A stretch of 56,992 bases of DNA, taken from contig JAUXAP010000004.1 of the NCBI GenBank assembly GCA_030619865.1, positions 1-56,992 on the forward strand, given 5' to 3'. Origin of the DNA: Dehalococcoidia bacterium. Its GTDB lineage: Bacteria; Chloroflexota; Dehalococcoidia; Dehalococcoidales; JAUXAP01. A model generated the notes under the pieces. That model worked only from the letters and a program-made list of their open reading frames with translations, was not told the origin of the DNA and did not search any database. Shown piece after piece: positions 39,786 to 48,046 of the stretch (position 1 is the first letter of the stretch; each line of letters starts with the position of its first letter). Position numbers and translations under genes: made by a program.

Positions 39786-40685
39786 TCAAGCCTTCAAGAG
39801 GCCCAAATTGACTAATGTCTGTCTGATTTGGGCTCTTTGTTGCTTATTGAGCGGTAGCAGAGGCTTCCTTGCCGGTCCTGCCGGCAGACCGAGCATCTCC
39901 ATAGCCTCCTTGCAGGGTTGCACATAACCGGGGTCATAGTCGAGAAATCGGTTCAGGTTTTGCAACTTATTATGGATTGATAGGGCAGTTTTGTGGTCAC
40001 CTTTAGTAAAGGCATTGAAGAGTTCGACTATTTGCCCGGGGACGATACAGGCGGCTGTTGAAAAAATACCGGTGCTACCGGCGCATAAACTGGGGTAGAA
40101 CTGACTGTCTATGCCGGTGAGGGCGGGGAACTTATTAGTCGTTAATCTTATTACTTCCACCAGTTGGCCCAGGTCGGAATTACTCTGCTTTAGCCCGATT
40201 ATTCCATCGAGGGCAGCCAGCTTAGCGATTAAGGCAGGACTCAGGTTATTCCCTGTGTAGAACGGATTATTGTAAATAACCAGAGGGAGGTTCACATTGG
40301 CGACAACCTCCACAAAATACTCATAGAGGCTTTCCTCATTGAGTGGAAAGTAGTATGGGGGGATGAGGATAGCGGCATCTGCGCCTGCTTCCTCGGCGTC
40401 TTTGGTAAGCAGAATAGCCTCCATAGTGGAGCAGGCAGCCGTGCAGGCTATAACCGGCACCTGACCTTTGACTACCTCTACTACAATGCGTGCCACCCTT
40501 TCTCTTTCTTCTCGCAGGAGGTGAGGGAATTCCCCGTTACCGCCGGTGGTCATGATGGCATGAACCCCGTTTTCAAGCACATAGTTCGTTATCTTCCTCA
40601 GACTATCCTCAGCCAGTTGTCCGTCCTGCTTGAAAGGTGTAACAAGCGCTGGTATGACTCCCCTTAGGTCTTGTGCAGTCAGCAT
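39786..40685 (-). CDS. Dihydrodipicolinate synthase/N-acetylneuraminate lyase family aldolase
   Basis: Class I (Schiff base) aldolase of the DHDPS superfamily, 299 residues. The Schiff-base lysine is in GIIGLKQSNSD and the conserved Tyr in LVIYNNPFYTG. The signature near residue 45 reads TTGGNGEF in place of GTTGE, which argues against DapA itself and for a keto-deoxy sugar acid aldolase or related pyruvate lyase. AGGAGG precedes the ATG. It is the last gene of the sugar-acid operon, so a hydroxy-acid substrate is likely. Confidence 0.85.
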   Translation of the reverse strand: MLTAQDLRGVIPALVTPFKQDGQLAEDSLRKITNYVLENGVHAIMTTGGNGEFPHLLREERERVARIVVEVVKGQVPVIACTAACSTMEAILLTKDAEEAGADAAILIPPYYFPLNEESLYEYFVEVVANVNLPLVIYNNPFYTGNNLSPALIAKLAALDGIIGLKQSNSDLGQLVEVIRLTTNKFPALTGIDSQFYPSLCAGSTGIFSTAACIVPGQIVELFNAFTKGDHKTALSIHNKLQNLNRFLDYDPGYVQPCKEAMEMLGLPAGPARKPLLPLNKQQRAQIRQTLVNLGLLKA

Positions 40686-40743
40686 CTTTCGCCTCCTTGA
40701 AGATTTATAAAGAATAGCAGGCTGAGAGGGTAAAAAGCCCGTA

Positions 40744-42087
40744 TCATTTTAAGGCGTATACGATAATGTCGCAAACATTAGTTCCCGTATTGCCAGTTAC
40801 TATAAGAGACCCACCAATTTTCTTTAGTAATGTGTTGCTATCGTACCTATCAAGGTATGATTCCACATCTATCCCTTTGGCTCTAGCGGCAGCTAAGGAA
40901 TTATTATCAACTATCGCCCCAGCTACATCAGGTAAGAAATCTGAACCATCGGTCCCAACACTGGCGACGATCCATTCACCTTTGTATTCTTGCATTGTTA
41001 GCATAGATACGGCGGCATACTGTTGGTTTCTGCCCCCTTTTCCTGCATTGTCTGGTAATTTCGGGGTTGTTTCTCCACCGATGAGAATTACATCATAGCC
41101 CTTATATTTAGCGTTTAATATCTCCTTTGCTCTAATTTGAGCTATAGTAGTTGTTTCACCCTTTTGCTCAGCAGTGGCTATATATGGATTAAATCCCATT
41201 TCATTTGCCCTTTTGGCCATAGCTTCTAAAGCCAGTCTGTTCTCGCCAATTATATAATTATGGCAATTATCCAGAGTTTTGGGAGTCTCTTCTACCTCAC
41301 CTCGGCAACCCTTCATCAAAAAGTCGATAACAGTCTTTGGTGCTCTCGACAATAAGTCATATCTTTCCAGTACATTATAAGCATCTGAAAAAGTTGAGGA
41401 ATCCGGGAATGTTGGTCCAGACGCAATAACATCTAAGTCATTACCAATTACGTCAGATAATATCAAGGAGACAACAGTTGCCGGTGCATAAAAACGACCT
41501 AACCCCCCTCCTTTTGTCTTAGAGAGGTGTTTTCTTACCGTATTAATTTCATGTATCTCAGCTCCACAGCCTAATAATAATTCTGTTATTGTCTGTTTAT
41601 CTTTCAAATCTACGTTATCAACCGGGCAAGGCATTAAGGCGGAACCTCCGCCTGAAATTAAACATATTACCAGATCATTCTCACCTATAGAATAACGTTC
41701 TCTGAGGGCCAGCATCTGCTTTACGCCATCAATACCTCTTTGGTCCGGCACCGGGTGACCTGCTTCTATTATTTTTATTCGGCTCGTTTTGTAATCAATG
41801 GTCTTACAATTCACAATCCCAGCTGATATGTTTTCTGGCGTTATGATGTTTTCCAGGGTTTCGGCCATAAGACCCGATGCCTTACCCCCGCCAACAACAA
41901 ATATCCTGCCTTTAGACAGGGGATAAGCATAGTCATTCATAGTTAAAATCCGGCGAGCTGAATCATAGTTAACTGCGGATTTCATAGTAGCCGGAGGGAG
42001 GACTCGAGCAATACCAACTTCAATAAGGTCCCAAACCTGCTTTCTTAATTCAGTTGTAGAAAGCTCACGCTTGTTTTTTATAATCAT
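40744..42087 (-). CDS. Glycerate 2-kinase (GckA/TtuD, DUF4147-MOFRL)
   Basis: Phosphorylates D-glycerate to 2-phosphoglycerate, feeding glycolysis. The N-terminal DUF4147 domain contains VVGGGKASGLMAETLE and CLISGGGSALMPCP, HEINTVRKHLSKTKGGGL. The C-terminal MOFRL domain contains ILIGGETTPKLPDNAGKGGRNQQYA and SVGTDGSDFLPDVAGAIVD. Length 447. Within the operon it follows tartronate semialdehyde reductase and takes its product. ATG at 42087 has a GAAGAAGG-like site. Confidence 0.93.
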   Translation of the reverse strand: MIIKNKRELSTTELRKQVWDLIEVGIARVLPPATMKSAVNYDSARRILTMNDYAYPLSKGRIFVVGGGKASGLMAETLENIITPENISAGIVNCKTIDYKTSRIKIIEAGHPVPDQRGIDGVKQMLALRERYSIGENDLVICLISGGGSALMPCPVDNVDLKDKQTITELLLGCGAEIHEINTVRKHLSKTKGGGLGRFYAPATVVSLILSDVIGNDLDVIASGPTFPDSSTFSDAYNVLERYDLLSRAPKTVIDFLMKGCRGEVEETPKTLDNCHNYIIGENRLALEAMAKRANEMGFNPYIATAEQKGETTTIAQIRAKEILNAKYKGYDVILIGGETTPKLPDNAGKGGRNQQYAAVSMLTMQEYKGEWIVASVGTDGSDFLPDVAGAIVDNNSLAAARAKGIDVESYLDRYDSNTLLKKIGGSLIVTGNTGTNVCDIIVYALK

Positions 42088-42114
42088 AGCCTTCTTCAGC
42101 TTCTACATACCTTG

Positions 42115-42495
42115 TTACTCGTTGCTCTCCTTCTCGATGGTGATTGCTGTTCCCGAAGCTACTTGTGTAAATGTAGTTGCATCACCAATGACTTTGCCAA
42201 AGACAGTAACCGGGCTGGCTGGGCGGATCTGGTCTCCCTGACTAACCGGAGTTAGCCCAAAGAATATGCAAAAGGCATTGCCCGGCGGCCAATAGCCCAG
42301 GTCCCCGATGCTTACCACTTCTTGTCCAGCCTCCTGCTCGAGTTTGACGGGAATTGAGAAATATATTTCTTCCCCCCACCGATTAGCCTGACCTTTGATA
42401 GGCAAGGCTTCCCAGATTGCTTGAGCCGTCTTGTTATCATTTAGCTCGGCTGTTGCCTCAATTGGAGCGGCTTTTATTCGAATTTTTCTTCCCAT
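42115..42495 (-). CDS. Cyclophilin-like fold protein (TM1367-type)
   Basis: A 126-residue single-domain protein of the small cyclophilin-like family defined by Thermotoga TM1367. It starts RKIRIKAAPIEATAELNDNKTAQAIWEALPI and contains the family's ANRWGEEIYFSIPV and GDLGYWPPGNAFCIFFG stretches. It lacks the prolyl-isomerase active-site set, so cyclophilin activity is doubtful. The role is unknown. In many bacteria it sits with hydroxy-acid catabolic genes, as here. Ribosome binding site GGAGG seven or more bases upstream. Confidence 0.82.
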   Translation of the reverse strand: MGRKIRIKAAPIEATAELNDNKTAQAIWEALPIKGQANRWGEEIYFSIPVKLEQEAGQEVVSIGDLGYWPPGNAFCIFFGLTPVSQGDQIRPASPVTVFGKVIGDATTFTQVASGTAITIEKESNE

Positions 42496-42520
42496 GTTAA
42501 TCTACCTCCAAACATTATTA

Positions 42521-42546
42521 GCGAGCCTGAATATTTTCAGGCTCGC
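42521..42546. terminator. 10-bp perfect hairpin inside the sugar-acid operon
   Basis: GCGAGCCTGA (42521-42530) pairs perfectly with TCAGGCTCGC (42537-42546) around six bases. It lies between the reductase and the cyclophilin-like gene on the minus strand. A weak TAATAATGTTT follows. Likely an attenuator or a 3' stabilising element that sets relative expression. Confidence 0.55.
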
Positions 42547-42566
42547 TTGATTACAAGACAATCCGC

Positions 42567-43454
42567 CTATCCGCTGACCTTGTGGTTGGCCAGCTTTTCC
42601 AGTGCCAGCACCAAAGCTGAATGGTCTAGGTCACTGTCGCCCTGTGCTGCCACCGCATTATATAGTTCCTGCGCTGTGGCGGTATTAGGCAGGCTCAATC
42701 CCAGGATGCGCGCCCCTTCCAGGGCCAAGTTCAGGTCCTTTTGCTGATGTCGGATGCGAAAACCAGGCGCAAAGGTGCGCTTAATCATTCGTTCACCGTG
42801 CAGGTCTAGAATCCGGCTTTGGGCAAACCCACCAAGTAGTGCTTCCCTCACTTTTGCCGGGTCAGCGCCCGCTTTAGAGGCAAATAAAAGGGCTTCACTA
42901 ATCGCTTCAATGGTTAAACCAACTACAATCTGGTTGGCTACCTTACAGGTCTGGCCATCCCCGTTGCCACCGATATGGATGATGTTTTTGCCCATAATCT
43001 CAAAGTAAGGCTTGATTTGGGCAAACACTTTGGGTTTGCCACCTACCATAATGGAAAGAGCAGCCTTTTCCGCACCTACTTGGCCACCGGAAACAGGGGC
43101 ATCCAGCATTTCCACACCCATAGCATCGAGCTTTTTGGCAAACTCCTTAGTAGCGATCGGGGAGATGGAACTCATATCTACTACGATGGAACTTGACCTG
43201 ACGCCCTCAGCTACACCATCCTTGCCAAACAAGACAGCTTCCACATCGGGCGTATCTGGTACCATGATAATGATTATATCGGATTTCTGGGCTACCTCTT
43301 TGCAACTGCTACAGGCCACTGCACCCTTTGAAGCCAGTTCCTTGATCGATCCCGGGATCACGTCATAGACATGAACTGTGTGCCCAGCGGCTAGCAGATG
43401 ACCAGACATCGGCTTGCCCATTATCCCTAATCCAATAAATCCAATATTTGCCAT
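42567..43454 (-). CDS. garR: 2-hydroxy-3-oxopropionate (tartronate semialdehyde) reductase
   Basis: Beta-hydroxyacid dehydrogenase family, 295 residues. It reduces tartronate semialdehyde to D-glycerate with NAD(P)H. The Rossmann motif GFIGLGIMGKPM, the substrate loop DAPVSGGQVGAEKAALSIMVGG and the catalytic Lys in GQTCKVANQI are present. The ATG at 43454 has AGGAGG seven bases upstream; the longer frame is not supported. The gene name is by function inferred from family plus neighbours (hydroxypyruvate isomerase and glycerate kinase). Related 3-hydroxyisobutyrate dehydrogenase remains possible. Confidence 0.85.
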   Translation of the reverse strand: MANIGFIGLGIMGKPMSGHLLAAGHTVHVYDVIPGSIKELASKGAVACSSCKEVAQKSDIIIIMVPDTPDVEAVLFGKDGVAEGVRSSSIVVDMSSISPIATKEFAKKLDAMGVEMLDAPVSGGQVGAEKAALSIMVGGKPKVFAQIKPYFEIMGKNIIHIGGNGDGQTCKVANQIVVGLTIEAISEALLFASKAGADPAKVREALLGGFAQSRILDLHGERMIKRTFAPGFRIRHQQKDLNLALEGARILGLSLPNTATAQELYNAVAAQGDSDLDHSALVLALEKLANHKVSG

Positions 43455-43468
43455 TGTTTTCCTCCTTT

Positions 43469-44245
43469 TTAAAGATAAGGTTTGACCCATCCAAGGCCAT
43501 CTTCTGTCACGCCAGCGGGATTGTACTCACACCCAATCCAACCATCATACCCTGCCTCATCAATGAAACGAAACAGGTTGGGGAAGTTAATCTCGCCAGT
43601 TCCCGGCTCGTGTCGTCCCGGATTATCGCCGAGCTGAATATGCGCGATAAGGGGAAGGTTATCTAGTATGGTTTTCGTCAGATTACCTTCCATAATCTGC
43701 ATATGATAGATGTCATATTGAAGCCGAATATTGGGGTGACCTACTTCCTTCATCAGCTGGAGTGAGTCTCGTGTATGTACCAGGTAAAATCCGGGAATAT
43801 CTTGGGAATTTAGGGGTTCGATTAGTAAGGTAATGTTTTCCTTTCCCAGGGCGGTGGCGGCAAATCGAAGGTTATCCACCAGCGTCTGGCGAACTTTTTC
43901 CGGTGGCGCCTCCTTGGGAGTTATTCCAACAAGGCAATTCAGGCGAGAGCATCGCAAAGCTTTAGCGTAATTGATAGCTAATCCCACGCCCTCTTGGAAT
44001 TCTCCCTCCCGTCCTGGCAAGCAGGCAATACCACGTTCCCCACCGGCCCAGTCACCAGCCGGCAGATTAAACAATACCTGTTCCAGACCATGCTTATCCA
44101 GCCTTTCCGCTAGCTCCGCCGCTTTCCATTCATAGGGAAGTAAGAATTCAATTCCTTTAAAACCAGCTATGGATGCCCGTTCAAAACGGTTCAGGAAATC
44201 AACCTCTTTGAATAGCATGGTTAAATTAGCGCTGAATTTGAGCAT
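43469..44245 (-). CDS. hyi: Hydroxypyruvate isomerase family protein
   Basis: TIM-barrel isomerase of 258 residues that interconverts hydroxypyruvate and tartronate semialdehyde. FSANLTMLFKEVDFLNRF, EFLLPYEW, the LFNLPAGDWAGGERGIACLPGRE signature, TLLIEPLNSQDIPGFY (metal-binding Glu) and RLQYDIYHMQIMEGNL match Hyi. The second ATG (44245) is preferred because AGGAGGA is six bases before it; a first ATG at 44251 is too close to that site. It lies 14 bases before the reductase gene that would use its product. Confidence 0.87.
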   Translation of the reverse strand: MLKFSANLTMLFKEVDFLNRFERASIAGFKGIEFLLPYEWKAAELAERLDKHGLEQVLFNLPAGDWAGGERGIACLPGREGEFQEGVGLAINYAKALRCSRLNCLVGITPKEAPPEKVRQTLVDNLRFAATALGKENITLLIEPLNSQDIPGFYLVHTRDSLQLMKEVGHPNIRLQYDIYHMQIMEGNLTKTILDNLPLIAHIQLGDNPGRHEPGTGEINFPNLFRFIDEAGYDGWIGCEYNPAGVTEDGLGWVKPYL

Positions 44246-44365
44246 AAGCATTCCTCCTCATGTATGATTATCCAATCGCTATATACCATTATGCCAAGCT
44301 GTATATAGGCTGTCAAACAAACCTAGCGTGGTCTTCTGGAAAAGTGGTTTCTATTGCGCCTTTAT

Positions 44366-45124
44366 CTATTTCACCGCACCTCGGGCCTTAGCCAGTGCCA
44401 TCTGCGCACCCTGAACCATAAAACTTTCAGCGCTACCCACAGTATTGAAGATGAAACCTTTCTCTAATGCCCAATCGATGTTATCGAAGGTGGCAAACAT
44501 GCCCGCTGGTTTGCCGCACTGCTTGGCTGTCGCCAACACCTGGTCAAAGGCTTCCAAGTACCGTGGTTCGTTCCATTTCGGGGGCATACCAAATCCCAAG
44601 TTGCATGATAAATCTGAGGGTCCCACATAGCAGACATCTACCCCTGGCACCGAGAGTATCTCACCCAGGTTCTCTATCGCTTTTGGTGTCTCTACCTGAA
44701 CAGCAATAAGAATCTCATCATTAGCTGTTTTAAAGTAATCCGGGTCAAACTTCTGCGCCCGTCTGCCTGCAAAGCCCCTGATTCCCTCTGGCGGATATTT
44801 GCAAGCCCTCACCGCCATTTCCGCCTCCTCCTTTGAGTTGACCCAGGGAACTAGAACTCCGTAGGCGCCGATATCCAGAACGCGCTTGATAACTACGAAG
44901 TCATTCCATTGGGGCCTAACGATGGGAATACAGCTGCTCCCACCCATTGACTGCATCATTCCCTTCATGGTCTCATAGCTCAAGGTACCATGCTCGGAAT
45001 CCAGCACAAGCCAGTCAAACCCGAGCCGGGAGATTCTCTCGGTTATATCCGGGTGACCGATAGAAACAAAAGTGCCGATAACAGCCTCACCCTTCTTCAG
45101 TTTCTCTTTTAGTGGGTTCTTCAA
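44366..45124 (-). CDS. HpcH/HpaI family class II aldolase (2-keto-3-deoxyglucarate aldolase-like)
   Basis: Metal-dependent pyruvate aldolase, 252 residues. DWLVLDSEHGTLSYETMK (catalytic His region), ALVPWVNSKEEAE-like segment, VQVETPKAIENLGEIL (metal Glu) and YVGPSDLSCNLG (metal Asp) fit the family, whose members cleave 4-hydroxy-2-oxo acids. In context with the reductase, isomerase and kinase, a 5-keto-4-deoxyglucarate aldolase (GarL-like), yielding pyruvate and tartronate semialdehyde, is the best guess. TTG start with AGGAGG six bases upstream. First gene of the operon. Confidence 0.85.
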   Translation of the reverse strand: MKNPLKEKLKKGEAVIGTFVSIGHPDITERISRLGFDWLVLDSEHGTLSYETMKGMMQSMGGSSCIPIVRPQWNDFVVIKRVLDIGAYGVLVPWVNSKEEAEMAVRACKYPPEGIRGFAGRRAQKFDPDYFKTANDEILIAVQVETPKAIENLGEILSVPGVDVCYVGPSDLSCNLGFGMPPKWNEPRYLEAFDQVLATAKQCGKPAGMFATFDNIDWALEKGFIFNTVGSAESFMVQGAQMALAKARGAVK

Positions 45125-45156
45125 TGTCTGCCTCCTTTTAGCTTTACCTTTTGGAT

Positions 45157-45206
45157 GGGTTTAAAAACCCGAAGTTCACTATATAAAGCCATTGCGTAAA
45201 TGTCAA
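45157..45206 (-). promoter_or_regulatory. Promoter and palindrome of the sugar-acid operon
   Basis: On the minus strand TTGACA (45206-45201), a 17-base spacer and TATAGT (45183-45178). The sequence GGGTTTTTAAACCC just after it (45170-45157) has six-base arms around two bases, so it is an operator-like palindrome at the expected start site. No regulator gene is in the operon. Confidence 0.6.
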
Positions 45207-45330
45207 GAAAGAGTTAAATTCAGCCGCATAATTATTGTGTAGCCCAAATATTTTGATGGCCTTAAAACTACCTATATGGGTTGAAATATGCTTTAATATA
45301 TAAAGACATTAACCTTAAAGGAGAGATGGG

Positions 45331-45987
45331 ATGGACCAAATAGAGTTAAAGGTTACTAGCCGGGAGATTCTGGGTAAGAAGGTCAGGTTTTTACGCCGCC
45401 AGGGGGTTATTCCGGTGCATCTCTATGGTCCCGGTATCGAGTCAATGGCGTTACAATGTGACACCACTGAGCTTCAGCGTGTGTTAGATGAGGCAGGAAA
45501 AACACAGCTTATCAGTCTTAAAATCGATAACGAAAAAAAACCAAGGACCGTTGTAGTTCATGAAGTTCAGATAGAGCCGCAAACAGGTGAATCACTCCAT
45601 GTAGATTTTTATCAGGTGAAAATGGCGGAGAAGGTGAAGGTAGAGATTCCTATTGTTCTGGTTGGAGAAGCGCCCGCCTTGAAGTTAAAAGAGAATATGC
45701 TGGTACAGGAGCTCAATACTCTGTCTGTTGAGTGCCTCCCCGCTAAAATTCCTCCCAGCGTAGAACTGGACCTCAATTCCCTCACCGAGTCAGAGCAGGC
45801 AGTGCGAGTGAAGGACATTGAGCTGGACAGGGAAGTTACTGTTCTTAACGACCCGGAACTAGTGATGGTGAAAGTTAGTGTACGACGTATAGAGAAGGTA
45901 GAAGAACCGGTGATAGCTGAAGAAGAAGAAGAGGTTGAAGTTCCTGAAGAAGCTCCGGTAGGTGAAGAGGAACCAAAAGAGGAATAA
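45331..45987 (+). CDS. rplY: 50S ribosomal protein L25 (CTC/TL5 long form)
   Basis: Binds 5S rRNA. The N-terminal L25 domain (KVTSREILGKKVRFLRRQGVIPVHLYGPG) is followed by the C-terminal beta domain of TL5/CTC proteins (HVDFYQVKMAEKVKVEIPIVLVG). The tail is strongly acidic (EEEEEVEVPEE), as in many long forms. Length 218. AAGGAGAG lies upstream of the ATG. No partner such as pth follows, contrary to many genomes. Confidence 0.93.
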   Translation: MDQIELKVTSREILGKKVRFLRRQGVIPVHLYGPGIESMALQCDTTELQRVLDEAGKTQLISLKIDNEKKPRTVVVHEVQIEPQTGESLHVDFYQVKMAEKVKVEIPIVLVGEAPALKLKENMLVQELNTLSVECLPAKIPPSVELDLNSLTESEQAVRVKDIELDREVTVLNDPELVMVKVSVRRIEKVEEPVIAEEEEEVEVPEEAPVGEEEPKEE

Positions 45988-46033
45988 TTATTTGTATGCT
46001 TGATACCTCTATGTAGTAATCGTGACGCTCAAA

Positions 46034-46612
46034 TCACTGCTCCATTGTGATCAGCACATCATCTATATGGCATGTCTCCTTACTATCTACCAGTGCTGAA
46101 CCATCAAACCTTAACCTGAAGTCAGAATTGAAGTATTGAGAATCAGTTATCTCTTCACTAAAATAGCACCACTCTTTGTCCTGGAAAGTGGGATATTCTA
46201 TCAAATCATACAAGGTATCATATGTGCTGCCATTATAGAGCTGGACAAGTATATCGCCAGTATCCAAACCATCTGGATTGAACCAGAAGGATACGGTAAT
46301 ACTAGTTGCTTCTGATGCATCTAAACTGTCAGAGGTGAGGTAACCGTTAGTGTTCTTTTTGCACTCGGCAGCGTAACTACCGCTATGAGGGTAGGCTTTC
46401 CTACCCCAGTTGGTCGTTCCATTGTCATCCCAGTTACTATCCCATGGGTCGACTTCAAAACCATCATTAAGCAAAGTCACGGTTGCGATTTCCCAGGCGG
46501 TGAAGCGGCTACCAGTCGAAGCCTCACTATCACTGAAATAACCGAAGGTGCTTTTAGTGACCATAACCAGGAGCATGGTAAAAGCTAACAGGAGAAATAA
46601 GATTTTTTTCAT
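46034..46612 (-). CDS. SipW-dependent TasA-like exported protein with jelly-roll domain
   Basis: Begins with a SipW-class signal peptide: MKKILFLLLAFTMLLVMVT and then YFSDSEASTGSRFTAWE, where the D-x-E-x-S-T-G-N/S-x-F/L motif follows the cleavage site. The mature part (residues 40 onward) is a single domain with a concanavalin or jelly-roll pattern (SGSYAAECKKNTNGYLTSDSL, SITVSFWFNPDGLDTGDIL) and is unlike the usual TasA barrel. Exported, probably surface or fibre associated. ATG at 46612 with GGAGG eight bases upstream. Last of three SipW-signal proteins in a row. Confidence 0.75.
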   Translation of the reverse strand: MKKILFLLLAFTMLLVMVTKSTFGYFSDSEASTGSRFTAWEIATVTLLNDGFEVDPWDSNWDDNGTTNWGRKAYPHSGSYAAECKKNTNGYLTSDSLDASEATSITVSFWFNPDGLDTGDILVQLYNGSTYDTLYDLIEYPTFQDKEWCYFSEEITDSQYFNSDFRLRFDGSALVDSKETCHIDDVLITMEQ

Positions 46613-46655
46613 TTCTGGCACCTCCTTTTTATTTTAGTGATAACCTCTACTCTGC

Positions 46656-47192
46656 TTACGGATTGTTAACTGTTTGCTCGGCAATAAAGTTGAAAGTTAC
46701 ATTGGTACTTAGACCCTAGTATTCATTCCCCGTATCAGCCGGCAGGGTAATCCTGATAGCTAGATAATCTTCAGAGCCACCAGCCACAATCCTGTCCCCT
46801 GCTTGTTGCCCTTGAGCTGGGTCACCAATGTGAGCCCCGCTGAGAGAGCCATTATACAAGTCTATGCTATTTTCATAGTCGTAGAGTCGGCACTGCAACT
46901 GATTAGCCAACGTTGTTCCTGAAACCACATCAGTGGTCATGGCGTAGCGAAGTTGCAAAGTGCCATTATTGTTGATGCTTACCCTTGCCTCAACTGTTTC
47001 TCCTGGCGCTATTGAGCTCACATTAAAGGGAAGCGGCACACCACTTTCATTAGTCCAGGACAAATCTAATGTTCCAGCAGCCAGGGTATTCCCAGTTGAG
47101 GTCTCAGTATCTAGAAAGTAAGCCCAGGCGCCGATGACAGACAAGCTGACAATGAGTAAGAAAGCGATAGTCAAGCCAAGTATCTTCTTCAT
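46656..47192 (-). CDS. SipW-dependent TasA/camelysin-like protein, split by an in-frame TAG
   Basis: Signal MKKILGLTIAFLLIVSLSVIG followed by YFLDTETSTGNTLAAGTLDLSW, then a beta-rich mature domain with PGETVEARVSINNNGTLQLRY. The frame stops at TAG 46716-46718 right after LPADTGNEY. Continuing in the same frame gives GLSTNVTFNFIAEQ, the normal last strand of this family, and TAA at 46656. In the neighbouring paralogue the aligned residue is Gln (NDIQGDS), so CAG to TAG explains it. Start ATG 47192 with AGGAGG at six bases. Without readthrough the final strand is lost, which may stop folding. Confidence 0.8.
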
Positions 47193-47297
47193 CAGCACCC
47201 TCCTTTGCTTACAGTGTTTTTCTGGTAGTAGGGGCTAAGGGTCTTATGGACTCCCTGGCCCCGTTCAGTTGGTGTTACGTATCTGGTTTAGCCTATC

Positions 47298-47918
47298 TTA
47301 GTCGGCGGCTGCTTGTTCCAGGGTAAAGGTTATGTCGAAGCTTACGCTGTCACCCTGAATATCATTCCCGGCCGTAGTTGGAATGCGCCATAAGATGATG
47401 AAGTCATCAGCAGCTGAAGCAATTATTGTCTCTACGGCATCAAAACTGTCGCTGCCGTAGTTGTCTATGGCGGCATAGTCTAAGGCAGTTGGATTATTAT
47501 AGGTAGTACCATCTGACTTAAGACCAATATCTCCGCTGCTCCAATCACCACTCTGGTCCACATCAATGTAGACCGCTATCTCAGCATTAGCTCCAAGCTC
47601 TCCACTACCACCCTCATATTCCGTGCCGCCGGCTCCAGGGGTATTGGTAATAGCTGAAAATGTGACATCCAGTTCCCCATTAAGACTGCCAGCATTAGCC
47701 AGCGTGCTGCTGCCGTTACCGCTGTCACCGGGCGCCTTGTCTGTCACTGAGAATGTGGTAACAGCTGTATTTCCCCCATCGATATTGAGGTCCAGTGTTC
47801 CGGCGGTGAGGCTGTTGTCCGTGCTTGCCTCAGTATCGCTGAAGTAAGCCCAGGTACCACCGCCCACCAATGCCATTACAAGTAATGCTGCTACTGTTAA
47901 ACCGAGTATCTTTTTCAT
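47298..47918 (-). CDS. SipW-dependent TasA-like exported protein
   Basis: A 206-residue protein with signal MKKILGLTVAALLVMALVGGG, WAYFSDTEASTDNSLTAGTLDL at the mature start, then a barrel with SVTDKAPGDSGNGSSTLANAG, IDVDQSGDWSSGDIG and the intact final strand GDSVSFDITFTLEQ. This layout is that of TasA/camelysin family proteins, which form amyloid-like or pilus-like fibres in other bacteria. The YIDVDQSGDWSSGD loop resembles a calcium site. ATG preceded by AGGAGG. The first tasA-like gene after the sipW operon and shares its upstream 36-bp element. Confidence 0.85.
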   Translation of the reverse strand: MKKILGLTVAALLVMALVGGGTWAYFSDTEASTDNSLTAGTLDLNIDGGNTAVTTFSVTDKAPGDSGNGSSTLANAGSLNGELDVTFSAITNTPGAGGTEYEGGSGELGANAEIAVYIDVDQSGDWSSGDIGLKSDGTTYNNPTALDYAAIDNYGSDSFDAVETIIASAADDFIILWRIPTTAGNDIQGDSVSFDITFTLEQAAAD

Positions 47919-47985
47919 TCCTTTTCCTCCTTTTTTGTGTTAGTAGTTTGCGTTTCGGGTTGTTATCTAGCCCCACCTAGCTCCT

Positions 47986-48021
47986 TTTCATTCTAGTGTG
48001 TCAAAATTAATTACTCATAAA
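47986..48021 (-). promoter_or_regulatory. Shared 36-bp element, copy upstream of the first tasA-like gene
   Basis: Matches 48962-48997 at 30 of 36 positions, including an identical 18-base block (48004-48021). It lies about 68-103 bases before the tasA-like start on the minus strand. Probably a common regulatory site or promoter part. Confidence 0.6.
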
Positions 48022-48046
48022 AACTGTATTTAGATTCCATTAAAAA

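Noticed and set aside
39786-40685. Calling the aldolase dapA
   Set aside because: The GTTGE signature is changed to TTGGNGEF and the gene sits in a sugar-acid operon, so true dihydrodipicolinate synthase is unlikely.
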